Below are positions 1 to 6,818 of a stretch of DNA of 14,953 nucleotides, piece by piece. The stretch's first letter is position 1. The number at the start of each line of letters is the position of its first letter. Below the pieces are notes generated by a model. The model was not told the DNA's origin, ran no database searches, and saw nothing but the letters and a program-made list of their open reading frames with translations. Made by a program: the position numbers and the translations under genes. Source of the DNA: Bog-756 sp036511155 (lineage in GTDB: Bacteria; Actinomycetota; Acidimicrobiia; Acidimicrobiales; RAAP-2); contig DATCCR010000046.1 of the NCBI GenBank assembly GCA_036511155.1, positions 1 to 14,953 on the forward strand, in the 5' to 3' direction.

Positions 1-428
1 TGCGCGACGGCCAGATCGGCAAGGTCAAGGGCCTCTACGCCCTGTGCCCGTACATCTCCGGCGAGTGGCCCCGGGAGCACCTGGTGTCCACCTACGAGAA
101 CAACGGCATCCTGCTCGACCTCCACGGGAGCAAAGGGGCGCTGGCCTACGGCATCGAAGCATTCGAGGCCGAGGACCCTCTGGCCTGGCCGCTGTTCGCC
201 ACCGTCGACGACGTGGCCGGACTGCCGCCCGTGGTCGTCAACGTGAACGAGTGCGACCCGCTGCGCGACGAGGGGATCGAGTTCTACCGACTGCTGCTCG
301 GGGCCGGCGTGTCCGCCCGCTGCCGCCAGCAGATGGGGACCATGCACGGGACCGAGATCTTCACCATCGCCTGCCCCGACGTCAGCCGGGACACCGCCCG
401 CGACGTGGCGGGGTTCGCCAGGGACTGA
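1..428 (+). CDS. Alpha/beta hydrolase (HSL/acetyl-esterase type), C-terminal part, 5' end cut by window
   Basis: The frame is open from base 3 to the TGA at 426-428 and gives 141 residues with no start, so only the C-terminal part of the gene is here. The segment LPPVVVNVNECDPLRDEG resembles the alpha/beta-hydrolase-3 (hormone-sensitive-lipase-like) family, in which the Asp of the DPLRDE motif (visible residue 85) is the catalytic acid. The MHGTE motif (His115) sits where the catalytic His is expected. The nucleophilic Ser in GDSAGG and the HGGG oxyanion motif would lie upstream, outside the window. Members hydrolyse short-chain carboxylic esters in the cytoplasm; the substrate here cannot be told. 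The family normally has HGF after the His, whereas this protein has HGT. The gene converges on plsX with only 3 nt between stop codons. Family assignment is fairly safe; exact function is not. Confidence 0.8.
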   Translation, partial: RDGQIGKVKGLYALCPYISGEWPREHLVSTYENNGILLDLHGSKGALAYGIEAFEAEDPLAWPLFATVDDVAGLPPVVVNVNECDPLRDEGIEFYRLLLGAGVSARCRQQMGTMHGTEIFTIACPDVSRDTARDVAGFARD

Positions 429-431
429 ACC

Positions 432-1481
432 TCAGCCGTCGGCCGGCACGGTGATGAGGTCGCCGGTGCGCACCGAGGCGGCCACCGCCTCGACCAGGCC
501 GTCGACGGCCACGTCGTGGGCCACGGTGATGGCGTTCACCATGGCCACCGAAGTCGACGAACCGTGGCTGATCACGCACACCCCGTCGACGCCGAGGAGC
601 ATGGCGCCCCCGGTGCTCTCGGGGTCGAGGGTGGCGGCCAGGGGCAACAGGTGCGGGAGCAGCACGCCGGCGGCGTCGGCCACCTCGGGAAGGGAGAAGA
701 TGCCGGTGAGCGTCTCGAGCAGGAAGCGCAACGTGCCCTCGAGGGTCTTGAGTGCCACGTTTCCGGTGAATCCGTCGGTCACGATGACGTCGGCCTGGTC
801 CTCGAAGAAGTCACGCCCCTCGACGTTGCCGACGAATTCGAAGTCGCCGTGGCCGCCCTCGGCCAGGATGGCGTGGGTCTCCTTGACCAACGGGGTCCCC
901 TTCGACTTCTCCTCGCCGATGGACAGCAGGGCCACCCGGGGACGGACCACGCCGTAGCGCTTGCTCGAGTAGGCCGCTCCCATCTGGGCGAACTGGAGCA
1001 GCATGGCCGAGGTCGCCTCGGCATTGGCCCCGGCGTCGAGCATGACCGTCGGGTGGTCCTTCTTCAGGTCGGGGATCGGCGTGGCGATGGCCGGACGGAT
1101 GACGCCGGGGAGCCGTCCCATCCGCAGGAGGGCCGAGGCCATGGTGGCGCCGGTGTTGCCGGCCGAGACCATGGCCATGGCCTTGCCGTCGCGCACGGCC
1201 TCGGCGGCCCGCACCAGCGAGGAGTCCTTCTTGCGACGCACCCCTTGGCCGGGGTCGTCGTCCATGCCGATGACCTCGCTGCATTCGAGGAGCGGGAGGT
1301 CGCCCGTGTCGCCCATGCCCCCGGGCAGCCCGACAAGCAGCACCTTGATGGCGCCGGTCTCGGCCACCTGGCGCGCGCCCTTGACGATCTCGTCGGGTGC
1401 CTTGTCCCCGCCCATCGCATCGACCGCCACCGGGAGCGCGTCGAACGCGTCACCCGTGGGTCGAGGTGCGCGCCGGGCCAC
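432..1481 (-). CDS. plsX: Phosphate acyltransferase PlsX
   Basis: PlsX converts acyl-ACP and phosphate to acyl-phosphate, which PlsY then uses to acylate glycerol-3-phosphate; it is a peripheral membrane enzyme of phospholipid synthesis. Visible family motifs (349-residue numbering) are AVDAMGGD (19-26), SAGNTGA (106-112), DAGAN (149-153), GNVEGRD (218-224), VTDGFTGN (234-241) and GAMLLGVDG (292-300). The chosen GTG start overlaps the rpmF stop by one base (TAGTG), which suggests translational coupling. A GTG at 1430 would start the protein directly at VAVDAMGGD, as in most PlsX proteins, and give 332 residues; either start is possible. Both lengths fit the family (about 330-345). It is the last gene of the coaD-to-plsX run. 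The acpP/rnc genes often found downstream in other bacteria are absent, and a hydrolase on the other strand follows instead. Confidence 0.96.
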   Translation of the reverse strand: MARRAPRPTGDAFDALPVAVDAMGGDKAPDEIVKGARQVAETGAIKVLLVGLPGGMGDTGDLPLLECSEVIGMDDDPGQGVRRKKDSSLVRAAEAVRDGKAMAMVSAGNTGATMASALLRMGRLPGVIRPAIATPIPDLKKDHPTVMLDAGANAEATSAMLLQFAQMGAAYSSKRYGVVRPRVALLSIGEEKSKGTPLVKETHAILAEGGHGDFEFVGNVEGRDFFEDQADVIVTDGFTGNVALKTLEGTLRFLLETLTGIFSLPEVADAAGVLLPHLLPLAATLDPESTGGAMLLGVDGVCVISHGSSTSVAMVNAITVAHDVAVDGLVEAVAASVRTGDLITVPADG

Positions 1482-1660
1482 TAGTCGACTTCGATGGCCT
1501 GCCGGCCTTTGTACCAACCGCAGTTGGGACACACGATGTGGGGCAGCTTGGCGGTGGTGCACTGGGGGCACACGGAGCGTGCCGGCGCCTTCAGCACCCA
1601 GTTGGATGCCCGGCGGCTGCGGCTCTTCGCCTTGGAGGTCTTCTTCTTCGGAACGGCCAT
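1481..1660 (-). CDS. rpmF: Large ribosomal subunit protein bL32
   Basis: This 59-residue protein starts MAVPKKKTSK, the hallmark N-terminus of L32, followed by a basic stretch and then CPQC (31-34) and CPNC (44-47). The four cysteines form the zinc ribbon, so this is the zinc-binding (C+) form. It is a structural component of the 50S subunit. The ATG at 1660 has an AGGA about 10 nt upstream. The stop TAG shares its G with the GTG start proposed for plsX. The gene lies 35 nt downstream of the DUF177 gene. The DUF177-rpmF-plsX order is conserved across many bacteria and couples ribosome and membrane-lipid genes. The gene is short enough to be missed by a 60-residue ORF cut-off, but the motifs leave little doubt. 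Confidence 0.97.
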   Translation of the reverse strand: MAVPKKKTSKAKSRSRRASNWVLKAPARSVCPQCTTAKLPHIVCPNCGWYKGRQAIEVD

Positions 1661-1695
1661 AAGGGGGACATCCTAGGTCAGATCACGGGGGCCGG

Positions 1696-2253
1696 TCAGA
1701 TCGGGGGCTCCTCGCCCCGCAGGGCGTCGAGGGCGGACCACCGCGGGTCGGGCGGCGGCGCGCATCCGCACGGCTCGGTGTTCCGGTTGGCCCCGCACGT
1801 CGGGCACAGGCCCAGGCAGTCCTCGGCGCACAGCGGAGCGAGCGGGAGTTCCAGCAGCACGGCGTCGCGGGCCAAGGGCTCGAGGTCCAGCTCGTCGCCG
1901 GCCAGCGGGTACGCCTCTTCGTCCCGGTCCTTCCCGCCGACCGGTGCGTAGCGCTCCACCACGTCGGCCACCACGGTGCCCTCGACAGGCCCCCCGCACC
2001 GCCGGCACTCCCCCTGCCACGGGGCGGACACGGTGCCGGTGGCCATGATCCCGCCGGGGTAGGAGGCGAGGGTCAGCTCGAGGACCACCACGGCGCCCTC
2101 GGGCACGACCACGGAGACGGCGCCCAGGTCGGGGATGACTGCGGCGCGGCGCTCGTTCCGGGTGGCCCCGGTCTGCTTGCGCAGGGCGGCCACCTGGACC
2201 CGGAAGGGTCGGCGCTCGAGCGGTCGGTCCGGTTCCTGGTCATCCACGGGCAC
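1696..2253 (-). CDS. yceD: DUF177/YceD family protein
   Basis: This 185-residue protein matches the DUF177 (YceD) family by context and by its cysteine pattern: GECRRC (Cys83, Cys86) in the middle and a C-terminal cluster (Cys142, 146, 150, 153, 162, 164) around LCPTCG and CGC. The family is almost always encoded directly before rpmF, as here. Members are linked to 23S rRNA or ribosome biogenesis; the plant homologue takes part in 23S rRNA accumulation, but the bacterial role is not settled. The cysteines suggest metal binding, which is inference. The start is uncertain: GTG codons at 2253 and 2247 are both in frame, 8 and 14 nt after the stop of the upstream coiled-coil gene, and neither has a strong Shine-Dalgarno sequence. 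The frame stays open far upstream, but that part overlaps the well-supported upstream gene and is not real. The M. tuberculosis counterpart by order is Rv2926c. Confidence 0.88.
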   Translation of the reverse strand: MPVDDQEPDRPLERRPFRVQVAALRKQTGATRNERRAAVIPDLGAVSVVVPEGAVVVLELTLASYPGGIMATGTVSAPWQGECRRCGGPVEGTVVADVVERYAPVGGKDRDEEAYPLAGDELDLEPLARDAVLLELPLAPLCAEDCLGLCPTCGANRNTEPCGCAPPPDPRWSALDALRGEEPPI

Positions 2254-2261
2254 GACCCGGA

Positions 2262-2864
2262 TCAGGCGAGGTCCTGGTCGAAGAAGCCCTCGCGCTCGTC
2301 GACCCGGGACCCGGGCCCGTCGCCGGCCAGCGAGGTGTCGCCCTGGTCGCCGATGTCGACGGCGGGGATGGGGCTGACCTGGAGCTTCTCCCGGCCGGCC
2401 TGGACGGTCTTCATGGTCCGGTCCAACACGATCTCGAAACTGGCCAACTTCTTGTCGGCATAGTCCTCGGCCTCGTGGCACATCCGCCGGGCGTTCTCGT
2501 TGGCGTCGTTCAGGATCCGCTGGGCCACGTGGTTGGCCTGGCGCACGACCTCGGTGCGCTGGACCATCCGTTCGGTCTGGACCCGGGCCTCCTCGGTGAT
2601 GCCGTCGGCCTTGCGCTGGGTCTCGGCCAGGAAGTCCTCGCGTTCTTTCAGCATCCACCGTGCCTGCTTGATCTCCTCGGGAATGCGCTGCAGTGCCCCC
2701 TCGAGCAGTTCGACGAGTTCGTCGCGCTCGATCCGGACCGACGACGACAGCGGCATGGGCTTGGCGTTGAGGACCACGTCGAGTGCGCTGCGGATGTAGG
2801 CCTCGGCGTCGGCCTGCTCGCCGTCGGCCACCTCCTGGTCGAGGTCGTCGAAGAGGTCACTCAC
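2262..2864 (-). CDS. DivIVA-like coiled-coil protein, SepIVA/Rv2927c family
   Basis: This 200-residue soluble protein is mostly charged helix. Residues about 45-160 are rich in E, R, K, Q and A with heptad-like spacing (for example EEIKQARWMLKERE), typical of a coiled coil. The tail from about 165 is Gly/Asp-rich and probably disordered. In mycobacteria the gene before the DUF177 gene (Rv2927c) encodes SepIVA, a DivIVA-domain protein needed for septation and polar growth. Position and overall character match, so a cell-division or cell-growth role is inferred. No membrane segment or enzyme motif is visible. Translation starts at GTG (VSDLFDDL), which overlaps the coaD 3' end by 8 nt; GAGGAG lies about 10 nt upstream inside coaD, so the two are probably coupled. 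Assignment to SepIVA rather than a general DivIVA-like group rests mostly on gene order. Confidence 0.82.
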   Translation of the reverse strand: MSDLFDDLDQEVADGEQADAEAYIRSALDVVLNAKPMPLSSSVRIERDELVELLEGALQRIPEEIKQARWMLKEREDFLAETQRKADGITEEARVQTERMVQRTEVVRQANHVAQRILNDANENARRMCHEAEDYADKKLASFEIVLDRTMKTVQAGREKLQVSPIPAVDIGDQGDTSLAGDGPGSRVDEREGFFDQDLA

Positions 2865-3339
2865 CGGCGAACTTCTCCTCGAGGCGCTGGGCGACCGACT
2901 TGGGCACGAAGGCGGTGACGTCGCCCCCGAACCGGGCCACCTCGCGCAGCAGGCGCGAGGCGATGAACGAGTGGGCCGAGCTCGTGGGGATGAACAGGGT
3001 CTCGACCCCGGACAGCTGCTTGTTCATCTGGGCCATCTGCAGCTCGTTCTCGAAGTCGGAGACCGCCCGCAAGCCCTTGACGATGGCGCTGGCCCCGACC
3101 TCCTGGGCCACGTTCACCACCAGAGTGGACATCGACACGATCCGCACGTTGGCCAGGTGGGTGACCGTCTCCTCGAGCATGTCGCGGCGTTCGTCGTCAT
3201 CGAACAGGGCCTCGCTCTTCTGGGGGTTCCGCAGCGCGGCCACGACGACCTCGTCGAAGAGCCGCGACGCACGCTCGATGACCTCGAGATGCCCGTTGTG
3301 GACGGGATCGAACGACCCCGGGATGAGCGCAATCCTCAC
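2857..3339 (-). CDS. coaD: Phosphopantetheine adenylyltransferase
   Basis: CoaD transfers AMP from ATP to 4'-phosphopantetheine to make dephospho-CoA, the penultimate step of CoA synthesis, in the cytoplasm. The 160-residue length is exactly typical. It has the nucleotidyltransferase motif GSFDPVHNGH (8-17, the HxGH type) and the signature KGLRAVSDFENELQMA (88-103), followed by SFIASRLLREVA (124-135), which corresponds to the family ISSTxxRE segment. The GTG start forms GTGA with the rsmD stop (4-nt overlap) and is preceded by GAAAGGTG, a usable Shine-Dalgarno. Starting further upstream would run into rsmD and add non-conserved sequence. rsmD-coaD is a very common bacterial pair, and the 3' end overlaps the SepIVA-like gene by 8 nt. 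Confidence 0.98.
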   Translation of the reverse strand: MRIALIPGSFDPVHNGHLEVIERASRLFDEVVVAALRNPQKSEALFDDDERRDMLEETVTHLANVRIVSMSTLVVNVAQEVGASAIVKGLRAVSDFENELQMAQMNKQLSGVETLFIPTSSAHSFIASRLLREVARFGGDVTAFVPKSVAQRLEEKFAGE

Positions 3340-3893
3340 GAGACACCTTTCTCGAACGCCCGTTCCGGACGGGCGACCGTGACGATGGTACCCCCATACC
3401 GCTTGGATCTGAGTACTTCCCACCCCTCGACGTGCGGGAGCTCGGTGCCCGATTCGAGCACGGCCAGGCCGGCCGGCAGCCTCGTGACCAGGGGTTCCCA
3501 TGCGGTGTAGTCGTAGGGCGGGTCGCACAGCACGAGGTCGTAGTGCGACGCAGTCGATGCCACCCAGGAGTCGACGTCGGCTCGGACCACGGTGGCGTCG
3601 CCGCCCGACTCGGCGTCCCCCAGTCCGGCCGACACCAGATTGGCCCGCACGGCGGTGACCGAGCGCGGGTCGCGATCGACGAAGGTGACCGAGGCCGCCC
3701 CCCGCGACAGCGCCTCGATGCCGAGGGCCCCCGTGCCCGCGAAGAGGTCGGCCACCCGCAGCCCTTCCACCCCGCCGAGGCTGAAGAGGATGTTGAAGAT
3801 GGCCTCGCGGACACGGTCCGAAGTGGGGCGCACGTGGTCGCCCACCGGCGCGCTGAGGCGCCTGCCCCGGGACTCCCCACCGATCACACGCAT
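3336..3893 (-). CDS. rsmD: 16S rRNA (guanine966-N2)-methyltransferase RsmD
   Basis: RsmD uses S-adenosylmethionine to methylate N2 of G966 in 16S rRNA during 30S assembly. The 185-residue protein begins MRVIGGESRGRRL, then RPTSDRVRE (22-30), both characteristic of the family. The SAM-binding loop is DLFAGTGALGIE (49-60), the acidic ribose-binding residue follows in FVDRDP (71-76), and the catalytic motif DPPY is at 124-127. The ATG start is preceded by AGGGTGG a few bases upstream. The stop overlaps the coaD start (GTGA). A 67-nt gap with an inverted repeat separates it from the membrane-protein gene upstream, so rsmD may have its own promoter, although I see no clear one. Confidence 0.97.
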   Translation of the reverse strand: MRVIGGESRGRRLSAPVGDHVRPTSDRVREAIFNILFSLGGVEGLRVADLFAGTGALGIEALSRGAASVTFVDRDPRSVTAVRANLVSAGLGDAESGGDATVVRADVDSWVASTASHYDLVLCDPPYDYTAWEPLVTRLPAGLAVLESGTELPHVEGWEVLRSKRYGGTIVTVARPERAFEKGVS

Positions 3894-3937
3894 CGGTCCA
3901 CCCTACCGGCGCGCACCAGCAGGTCGGCGGCGGGTCA

Positions 3938-3954
3938 GCCGGTCGTCGACCGGC
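3938..3954 (-). terminator. Short perfect inverted repeat, possible terminator of the membrane-protein gene
   Basis: GCCGGTC (3938-3944) and GACCGGC (3948-3954) form a perfect 7-bp all-strong stem with a 3-nt loop. It lies 7 nt past the stop codon of the minus-strand membrane-protein gene and before rsmD. There is no T-run, as is common in very GC-rich actinobacteria. A terminator or attenuator role is inferred from position only; in DNA this rich in G and C, such repeats also arise by chance. Confidence 0.4.
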
Positions 3955-3960
3955 GGCACG

Positions 3961-4506
3961 TCAGGTACGACGGCTCCGTGACGGGACGCTGTGCCCGACC
4001 TCGGTGATCAGACCGGTGTCACGAGCGCCGATGAGCTGCCAGGCGCGGGCGATGCCGACCAGGAAGAGGACGATCAACATGGTGCACACCGTCTTCAACG
4101 AGCCGACGTCGTGCGGGTCCGTGGCCAGCTGGATGCCCACGATCACCTCGTACACGAAGACCAGGCTCTGGACCACGAGGTAGGCGGACTGACGCCCGCG
4201 CCCTGGGCCGGGCGCGGCCTCCCGCACGAGAACGATGCCCAGGGCCGCGCACGAGGACAGGCTGACCAGACTCACCACGACCACGGTGACCCCCAGACTG
4301 GCACCCGGAACGAGGGCGAACAGGGACACCGCCAAGGTATTCACCAGCGCGGAGAAGGCGATACCGGCGCGGATGTCCGTCACGACCCGCGCCGCCGGAT
4401 CGTCACGGCCGGGGGCGACCGAGATGGCGACGAACAGGAGCCCGATGAGGGCACCGGCTACCGCTGCGGTGGCCGCGAAGAACGGGCCGAAGTCGGAGGG
4501 CACCAC
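3961..4506 (-). CDS. Unrecognised integral membrane protein, about five transmembrane helices
   Basis: I do not recognise a named family. The 181-residue protein has hydrophobic segments at about 8-31, 48-67, 70-93, 107-128 and 136-158, consistent with five membrane helices and no cleavable signal peptide. The first helix starts with an Ala/Gly-rich face (FFAATAAVAGALIGLLF) followed by VAISVAPGRDD. The C-terminus is short and basic. I see no catalytic or metal motif. The start is GTG at 4506 (or 4503), just before PSDFGPFF; the frame continues upstream, but that part would run into recG and looks like shadow sequence. It lies 80 nt after recG and 67 nt before rsmD, within a gene order in which recG and rsmD are often close. 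On the minus strand TACGGT lies 8 nt before the GTG, a possible -10 element. The gene may therefore be transcribed on its own. Confidence 0.72.
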   Translation of the reverse strand: MVPSDFGPFFAATAAVAGALIGLLFVAISVAPGRDDPAARVVTDIRAGIAFSALVNTLAVSLFALVPGASLGVTVVVVSLVSLSSCAALGIVLVREAAPGPGRGRQSAYLVVQSLVFVYEVIVGIQLATDPHDVGSLKTVCTMLIVLFLVGIARAWQLIGARDTGLITEVGHSVPSRSRRT

Positions 4507-4586
4507 GGCAATGGACCGTACCGCACCGGTCCCGCCGGGTCGGCGACCGTCAGCGGGACACCACCTCGGCCGCCGACGAGTACTCG

Positions 4587-6818
4587 CTAGCTCTTGAACA
4601 GGAACTCGGCCTCGTCGTCGTCGACGAACAGTCGCAGCTCCTCGACCAACAGGCGGTGGTCGTCCAACCGGGGGTCGCCGTCGACCAGTTCGACCGCCAG
4701 CGAGCGGGCATCGACCACCAGGTCCCGGTCGGACAGCAGGCGGGCCAGCTTCAGGTCGGAGCGCCCCTTCTGCCGGGCCCCGAGGATGGTCCCCTCCCCC
4801 CGGAGCTCGAGGTCCACGTCGGCCAGGACAAACCCGTCGGTGCTCGCCTCCATGGCCTCGAGCCGGGCGGTCGCCTCCGGTGAGCCGGTCTCGGACAGCA
4901 GGAAGCACCAGGCCGGCTCGCCGCTGCGGCCGACCCGGCCCCGCAGCTGGTGGAGCTGGGCGATGCCGAACCGGTCGGCGTCCTCGATCACCATCACCGA
5001 GGCGTCGGGGATGTCGACCCCCACCTCGATGACCGTCGTCGCCACCAGCACGTCGAGGTCCCCGGCCCGGAACGCCTCCATGGCCTGCTCCTTGTCGGAC
5101 GGCTTCATCTGCCCGTGCAGGAGGCCGACCCGCAGCCCCGCCAGCTCGTGCTCGGCCAGGCGCTCGGCCTCGGCCGTGGCCGACGCCGCCTCCACCCGGT
5201 CCGATCCCTCGACCAGGGGGCAGACCACGAAGGCCCGGTGGCCCGACCTCACCTGCTCCCGCACCCGGGACCACGCCTGCTCGGCCTCGAGCGGAGTCCG
5301 CAGCCACGAGGTGTCTACCGGCTGGCGGCCGGGGGGCATCTCGTCGATGACCGTCATGTCGAGGTCGCCGAAGACGACCATGGCCGCCGTGCGGGGGATC
5401 GGGGTCGCCGTCATGACCAGCAGGTCGGGGTCGCTCCCCCGCCCGTCGGCACCCCGGCCCTTGTCGCGCAAAGCAGCCCGTTGCTCGACCCCGAAGCGGT
5501 GCTGCTCGTCGATCACCACCACGCCGAGCGAGTGGAAGACCACCCGGTCGGTCAGCAGGGCATGGGTGCCCACGGCCAGGTCGACCGTGCCGGCGGCCAG
5601 GCCCTCGTGGATGGCGGTCCGGTCGGCCGCCCCCGTGCGGCTTGTCAGCAGCGCGACCCGCAGCGGCCGCTCGCCGGTCAGCGTCGTCGGGTCGGCCACC
5701 ACCAGGCCATCGACCAGGCGCCGGACCTCGGCGGCGTGCTGCTCGGCCAGGACCTCTGTGGGCGCCATGAGCGCCCCCTGGTGCCCGCCTTCGGTGCCGA
5801 TGAGGAGCGCGGCCACGGCCACCACCGTCTTGCCCGAGCCGACGTCGCCCTGGAGTAGGCGGTGCATGGGCAGCGGGCCGCCGAGGTCGTCTACCAGGTC
5901 GGCCACGGCCCGGGCCTGGGCCGACGTCAACGGGAAGGGCAGCCCGCCCACGAACTGCTCCACGAGGGTGGGGCCGTCGGTGCGGGTCGTGGCGTGGACG
6001 ATGCCCCGGGCGTCTTCGTGGAGGCGTTGGCGCCGCAGCACGAGCGCCAGCTGGAGCCGGAGCAGCTCGTCGAAGGCCAGGCGCCTGCGGGCCGGCTCCA
6101 CCTCGTCCATGGCGACCGGCCGGTGGATGCCGGCGAAGGCGGCCGTGCGGTCGAGGAGCCCGTGGCGCTCCCGGACCTCCGCGTCCAGCGGATCGGCGAA
6201 CGTGCCCGCCCGGTCGAGCGCCTCGTGGACCAGCCGGCCGATGCGAGCCGAGGTCAGGGACGCCTTCTCGGTGAGGGGGTAGACGGGGTAGATGCGACCG
6301 GACGACGGCCCGTCCTCGTCGGCGACCGACTCGTCGGCCCCCCGCAGCACCTCGACCGTGGGATTGACCATCTGCACGGCGCCCCGGAACGACGAGACCG
6401 GGCCGAAGAACAGGGCCAGCGTGCCGACCGGCAGCTGGCGGGCCCGCCAGGCCTGGTTGAAGAAGGTCACCTTCATCCGCCCGCCCCCGTCGACCACCTC
6501 CAGCTCCACCCGGGACGGCGCCCGCCGCCCGCGGCCGGGGCGCCCCTGCGGGGCGCTGGCCCGGCGGACGGTGGCCAGCACGGTGGCCTTCTCGCCTTCG
6601 ACGAGCCGGTCCACCGTCAGCATCAGGGTGCCGTCGATGTGGCGGCGCGGGTAGTGGGTGACCAGGTCGAAGACGGTGGCGATGCCGAGTTCGGCCAAGT
6701 CCGCGGCGACCGACTCCCCCACCCCCCGCAGCACCGTCACCGGCAGCTCGGCGAGCTGCTGCAGCCGACGCCCCATGACGGGGTCCCCGGCACCGGGCGT
6801 CGGTGCCGGACCGCTCAC
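4587..6818 (-). CDS. recG: ATP-dependent DNA helicase RecG
   Basis: RecG is a superfamily-2 helicase that remodels stalled replication forks and branch-migrates Holliday junctions. In the 743-residue version the order is: N-terminal region with the helix-hairpin-helix-like LRGVGESVAADLAELGI, an OB-fold wedge region (roughly 75-165), Walker A GDVGSGKT (324-331), DEQH box (437-440), TATPIPRT (470-477), HGQMK (567-571), and the motif VI region QLRGRVGRS (624-632), followed by the TRG-like C-terminal region. All key helicase residues are present. The GTG at 6818 overlaps the stop of the DAK2 gene as GTGA, but its local Shine-Dalgarno is poor. An ATG at 6776 (729 residues) has GGGGA 7 nt upstream at 6784-6788 and removes a non-conserved leader, so it is a real alternative. 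Co-transcription with the FakA-like gene is very likely. Confidence 0.96.
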   Translation of the reverse strand: MSGPAPTPGAGDPVMGRRLQQLAELPVTVLRGVGESVAADLAELGIATVFDLVTHYPRRHIDGTLMLTVDRLVEGEKATVLATVRRASAPQGRPGRGRRAPSRVELEVVDGGGRMKVTFFNQAWRARQLPVGTLALFFGPVSSFRGAVQMVNPTVEVLRGADESVADEDGPSSGRIYPVYPLTEKASLTSARIGRLVHEALDRAGTFADPLDAEVRERHGLLDRTAAFAGIHRPVAMDEVEPARRRLAFDELLRLQLALVLRRQRLHEDARGIVHATTRTDGPTLVEQFVGGLPFPLTSAQARAVADLVDDLGGPLPMHRLLQGDVGSGKTVVAVAALLIGTEGGHQGALMAPTEVLAEQHAAEVRRLVDGLVVADPTTLTGERPLRVALLTSRTGAADRTAIHEGLAAGTVDLAVGTHALLTDRVVFHSLGVVVIDEQHRFGVEQRAALRDKGRGADGRGSDPDLLVMTATPIPRTAAMVVFGDLDMTVIDEMPPGRQPVDTSWLRTPLEAEQAWSRVREQVRSGHRAFVVCPLVEGSDRVEAASATAEAERLAEHELAGLRVGLLHGQMKPSDKEQAMEAFRAGDLDVLVATTVIEVGVDIPDASVMVIEDADRFGIAQLHQLRGRVGRSGEPAWCFLLSETGSPEATARLEAMEASTDGFVLADVDLELRGEGTILGARQKGRSDLKLARLLSDRDLVVDARSLAVELVDGDPRLDDHRLLVEELRLFVDDDEAEFLFKS

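Noticed and set aside
516..1484. 322-codon open frame on the plus strand
   Set aside because: It lies antisense to plsX and is a compositional shadow, with His/Gly/Asp-rich sequence and no domain.
2254..2658. Upstream extension of the DUF177 frame
   Set aside because: It overlaps the whole 3' half of the SepIVA-like gene in another frame and has shadow-type Arg/Gly/Pro composition.
4594..6282. 562-codon open frame on the plus strand
   Set aside because: It is antisense to recG, whose helicase motifs are unambiguous. The translation is Ser/Arg/Thr/Pro-rich without domains, as expected for a shadow frame in high-GC DNA.
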